Source: Chloroflexota bacterium (GTDB taxonomy: Bacteria > Chloroflexota > UBA6077 > SHYK01). Taken from it: a stretch of 64,000 nt of DNA. Below, one piece after another: positions 62,195 to 64,000 of the stretch (position 1 is its first letter; each line of letters opens with the position of its first letter). The notes under the pieces are model-generated. The model ran no database searches, was not told the DNA's origin, and saw only the letters and a program-made list of their open reading frames with translations. The stretch lies in the NCBI GenBank assembly GCA_009692845.1, contig SHYK01000001.1, forward strand, positions 1 through 64,000. The letters run 5' to 3'. The position numbers and the translations under genes were made by a program.

Positions 62195-62701
62195 ATGTTG
62201 ACGGTCGGGCAGACCATCCGGGTTTGGAAGCTTAAGTTAGGCGTGGAACCGCGAAGCGTCTCCTACGACACAACGGTTGTCGATGTCACGCCCGCAGGCG
62301 TGGTTGTCGCTGCGGAGCTCAGCGTGGGCGAATTCGTGGTCGACGGCGTGGCCATCACATGGGGGGACCGCTTCACGGAGTATTACTACCGGGATCGCTG
62401 GTTTAACGTCCTCCATGTCGCCTCACCGACGGGTGAGCCCAAGGGTTGGTATTGCAACGTGGCTTTTCCCGCTCAGATCGAAGACTCGGGGATCAGTTTC
62501 CTGGATCTCGAGCTCGACCTGTTTGTGCATCCCGATGGCCGAGCCACCGTCTTGGACGAGGACGAATTCGCTGAGCTTGACTTGCCGCCTAACGAGCAGC
62601 AGAAGGCGCGCTCTGCGCTCACCGAGCTGCTCGAGCTGGCGTCGAGAGATGCGCTTCCGCGTCCGACGAACTCAGCGTCCTCTCCCGCCCCCCGTATTTG
62701 A
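62195..62701 (+). CDS. DUF402 protein
   Basis: The 168-residue protein matches DUF402: TWGDRFTEYYYRDRWFNVLH, GWYCNVAFPAQIEDSGISFL, DLELDLFVHPDGRATVLDED and EFAELDLPPNEQQKA. Members are related to nucleotide/RNA phosphatases with acidic metal sites (Glu/Asp in LELDLFV and DEDEF). The function here is unknown. It starts 4 bases after ligA and overlaps the next gene. Confidence 0.8.
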   Translation: MLTVGQTIRVWKLKLGVEPRSVSYDTTVVDVTPAGVVVAAELSVGEFVVDGVAITWGDRFTEYYYRDRWFNVLHVASPTGEPKGWYCNVAFPAQIEDSGISFLDLELDLFVHPDGRATVLDEDEFAELDLPPNEQQKARSALTELLELASRDALPRPTNSASSPAPRI

Positions 62702-63600
62702 GGCGCATCGGAGCGCTCCAGACCGAGGGTTTTGCTCGCTGGGCTGCCATCCCGATTGGCGTCGCATCGATCGCGACGTCCTCCATCTTGATTCGACTGA
62801 CGACCGCCCCGCCGCTGGTCACGGCCGCCAACCGCTTGCTGCTGGCCTCCGTGCTACTGCTTGGTCTCGCCTTCATCACCCAGCGCCAGGATCTCATGAA
62901 GGCTTTCGGCCGGTTCCGATGGCGGATGGTTGGCGCGGGGCTGCTGTTGGCACTGCACTTTGCCATGTGGACGAATGCCCTGTTCCTGACCTCGGTGGCG
63001 AGCGCCGTGTTCCTCATCGACACCCACCCGGCCGTGGTCGCTTTATTGTCCAGGCGAGCGCTGGGCGAGCTGACCAGCCGTCGGGTTTGGCTGGGTATCG
63101 GGTTGACCGCCGTCGGAGGAGCCGCCATCACGGGAGGTGACGTCCCGATCGGCCAGCGCGCGCTACTCGGGGATGCGATGGCGCTGATCGGAGCGCTCGC
63201 TTTCGCGGGCTATCTGGTGATTGGCCGATCGGTGCGTCCGCAGCTCGGGATCGCCGCCTACACGGGAGTGGTCTACGGCTTGGCCGGACTGACGCTTGCG
63301 GCGGCGGTGTTCGTAAGTGGCGGGCTGCTCGACGGGGCCGGCCGCGACTGGCCGGTGTGGCTCGCCCTGGTGCTGGTCCCCACCTTGGGCGGCCATACCG
63401 TGCTGAACTGGACGCTTCGATTTCTCCCGGCTTCGGTGGTGGGCGTTTCTATCCTGGGCGAGCCGGTCGGCGCGACCTTGCTGGCCTGGGTCGTGCTCAA
63501 TGAGACTCCGCCTCGCACGGCGCTATTAGGTGGAAGTCTGATCCTCCTCGGACTGTATATGGCCCTTCGCGCGGGAACCCGGGAGAAGGCCGCGGGTTAA
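62698..63600 (+). CDS. EamA/DMT-type transporter
   Basis: The 300-residue protein has ten membrane segments in two EamA repeats: LIRLTTAPPLVTAANRLLLA in the first, and GEPVGATLLAWVVLNETPPR with LGGSLILLGLYMAL in the second. It probably exports a small metabolite. TTG start overlaps the DUF402 stop by 4 bases. It is distinct from the DMT gene at 45863, with a different N-terminus. Confidence 0.85.
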   Translation: MRRIGALQTEGFARWAAIPIGVASIATSSILIRLTTAPPLVTAANRLLLASVLLLGLAFITQRQDLMKAFGRFRWRMVGAGLLLALHFAMWTNALFLTSVASAVFLIDTHPAVVALLSRRALGELTSRRVWLGIGLTAVGGAAITGGDVPIGQRALLGDAMALIGALAFAGYLVIGRSVRPQLGIAAYTGVVYGLAGLTLAAAVFVSGGLLDGAGRDWPVWLALVLVPTLGGHTVLNWTLRFLPASVVGVSILGEPVGATLLAWVVLNETPPRTALLGGSLILLGLYMALRAGTREKAAG

Positions 63601-63656
63601 TGGACTTGGGGTCGATAAACTAAAGAAGACTCTTCGCGTCCGAATGGAGCGAGACA

Positions 63657-64000
63657 ATGTCGGTAGCCGCTCGCCTGCGGCACGTGATTGTGAAGTGGGC
63701 GTTCGCAACCCTGATCGCCTGTAGCTGCGTCATCCCCACGAGTCAGGCATCGAGCACGCAGGTTGGGGCGGTCCAGCGCGAGCCCAAAGATACGTCCGGG
63801 CGGGCCCAGCGGCTGCGTGTGGAAGTCGAAGCGGTGTTCCCCCACGACCGAGGGGCATTTACTGAAGGTCTGGTATTGAGCGATGGCTCGCTCTACGAGA
63901 GTACTGGGCTCAATGGAAGCTCCAGCCTCCGCCAGGTGAACCTGGGCACCGGGCAGGTCGAAAGAGTAGTCGCGCTCGAGCCGGCCCTGTTTGGTGAAGG
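63657..64000 (+). CDS. Glutaminyl-peptide cyclotransferase (plant/bacterial beta-propeller type), partial
   Basis: The gene runs off the right edge after about 114 codons. A signal peptide (IVKWAFATLIACSCVIPTSQ) is followed by VFPHDRGAFTEGLVLSDGSL, YESTGLNGSSSLRQVNLGTG and FGEG, the first blades of the papaya-type glutamine cyclase family. These convert N-terminal Gln to pyroglutamate outside the cell. GGAG lies 8 bases before the ATG. The rest lies beyond the window. Confidence 0.85.
   Translation, partial: MSVAARLRHVIVKWAFATLIACSCVIPTSQASSTQVGAVQREPKDTSGRAQRLRVEVEAVFPHDRGAFTEGLVLSDGSLYESTGLNGSSSLRQVNLGTGQVERVVALEPALFGE

Overview
The window is a high-GC bacterial chromosome segment, probably Chloroflexota or a close Terrabacteria relative. 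The reasons are many GTG/TTG starts, promoters that sit almost on the start codon, several GT39-type membrane glycosyltransferases, ACT-domain malic enzyme, CysO/CysM/Mec sulfur-carrier chemistry and four toxin-antitoxin pairs. The phylum is an inference. No rRNA, CRISPR array, prophage or insertion sequence was recognised. One tRNA (Arg, CCG) is present.

Layout. 0-6 kb: end of a peptide-type solute-binding protein, a CoxG-like SRPBCC protein, two tandem GMC flavin oxidoreductases, and the FeS and FAD subunits of a molybdenum hydroxylase whose large subunit is not in the window. 6-17 kb: housekeeping and mixed genes (secreted repeat protein, mutY, PAC2, sugar dehydrogenase lipoprotein, a short pyruvate kinase, glycosyltransferase, two unrelated asparaginases back to back, a Phd/PIN pair, ACT-malic enzyme with a frameshift). 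17-23 kb: a sulfur amino-acid island. A promoter and SAM-I riboswitch with terminator precede a threonine-synthase-like enzyme (MetM-like) overlapping a sulfur-carrier protein (MetO-like). Then come an Rrf2 regulator with three cysteines, CysK, a MoeB/ThiF activating enzyme, CysO, CysM and a JAMM protease (Mec). Together they suggest protein-thiocarboxylate routes to both homocysteine and cysteine. 23-28 kb, minus strand: panB-panC-small ORF-modABC with a DUF2520 (PanG-like) gene upstream.

28-33 kb: AbrB/PIN pair, a dead Uma2 gene, a large GT39 protein, uracil-DNA glycosylase, a C39-like protein, a long bidirectional terminator and tRNA-Arg. 33-39.6 kb, minus strand: a phosphatidylinositol/mannoside-like glycolipid operon: inositol-3-phosphate synthase with an N-terminal HTH, LpxL/PatA-like acyltransferase, GT39 (split by an in-frame TAG next to a perfect hairpin), PimA-like GT4, and CDP-alcohol phosphatidyltransferase. 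An inverted repeat lies between the -35 and -10 of this operon and is a good candidate autoregulatory operator. 39.6-48 kb: Rieske oxygenase, prfB with its programmed frameshift, hisH-hisA-hisF-hisIE, an RHH/PIN pair, a DMT transporter and pheA.

48-60 kb: hydrolase, MFS transporter (apparent CTG start), a peptide-binding lipoprotein, an SDR lacking the YxxxK pair, a class III extradiol dioxygenase, then a decaying stretch. In that stretch a tandem-cyclase/AAA gene with complementary half-active cyclase domains is frameshifted and fused to the back half of a DppB permease, followed by a broken DppC. 60-64 kb: MazEF-type pair, ligA, DUF402, DMT transporter and the start of a glutaminyl cyclase.
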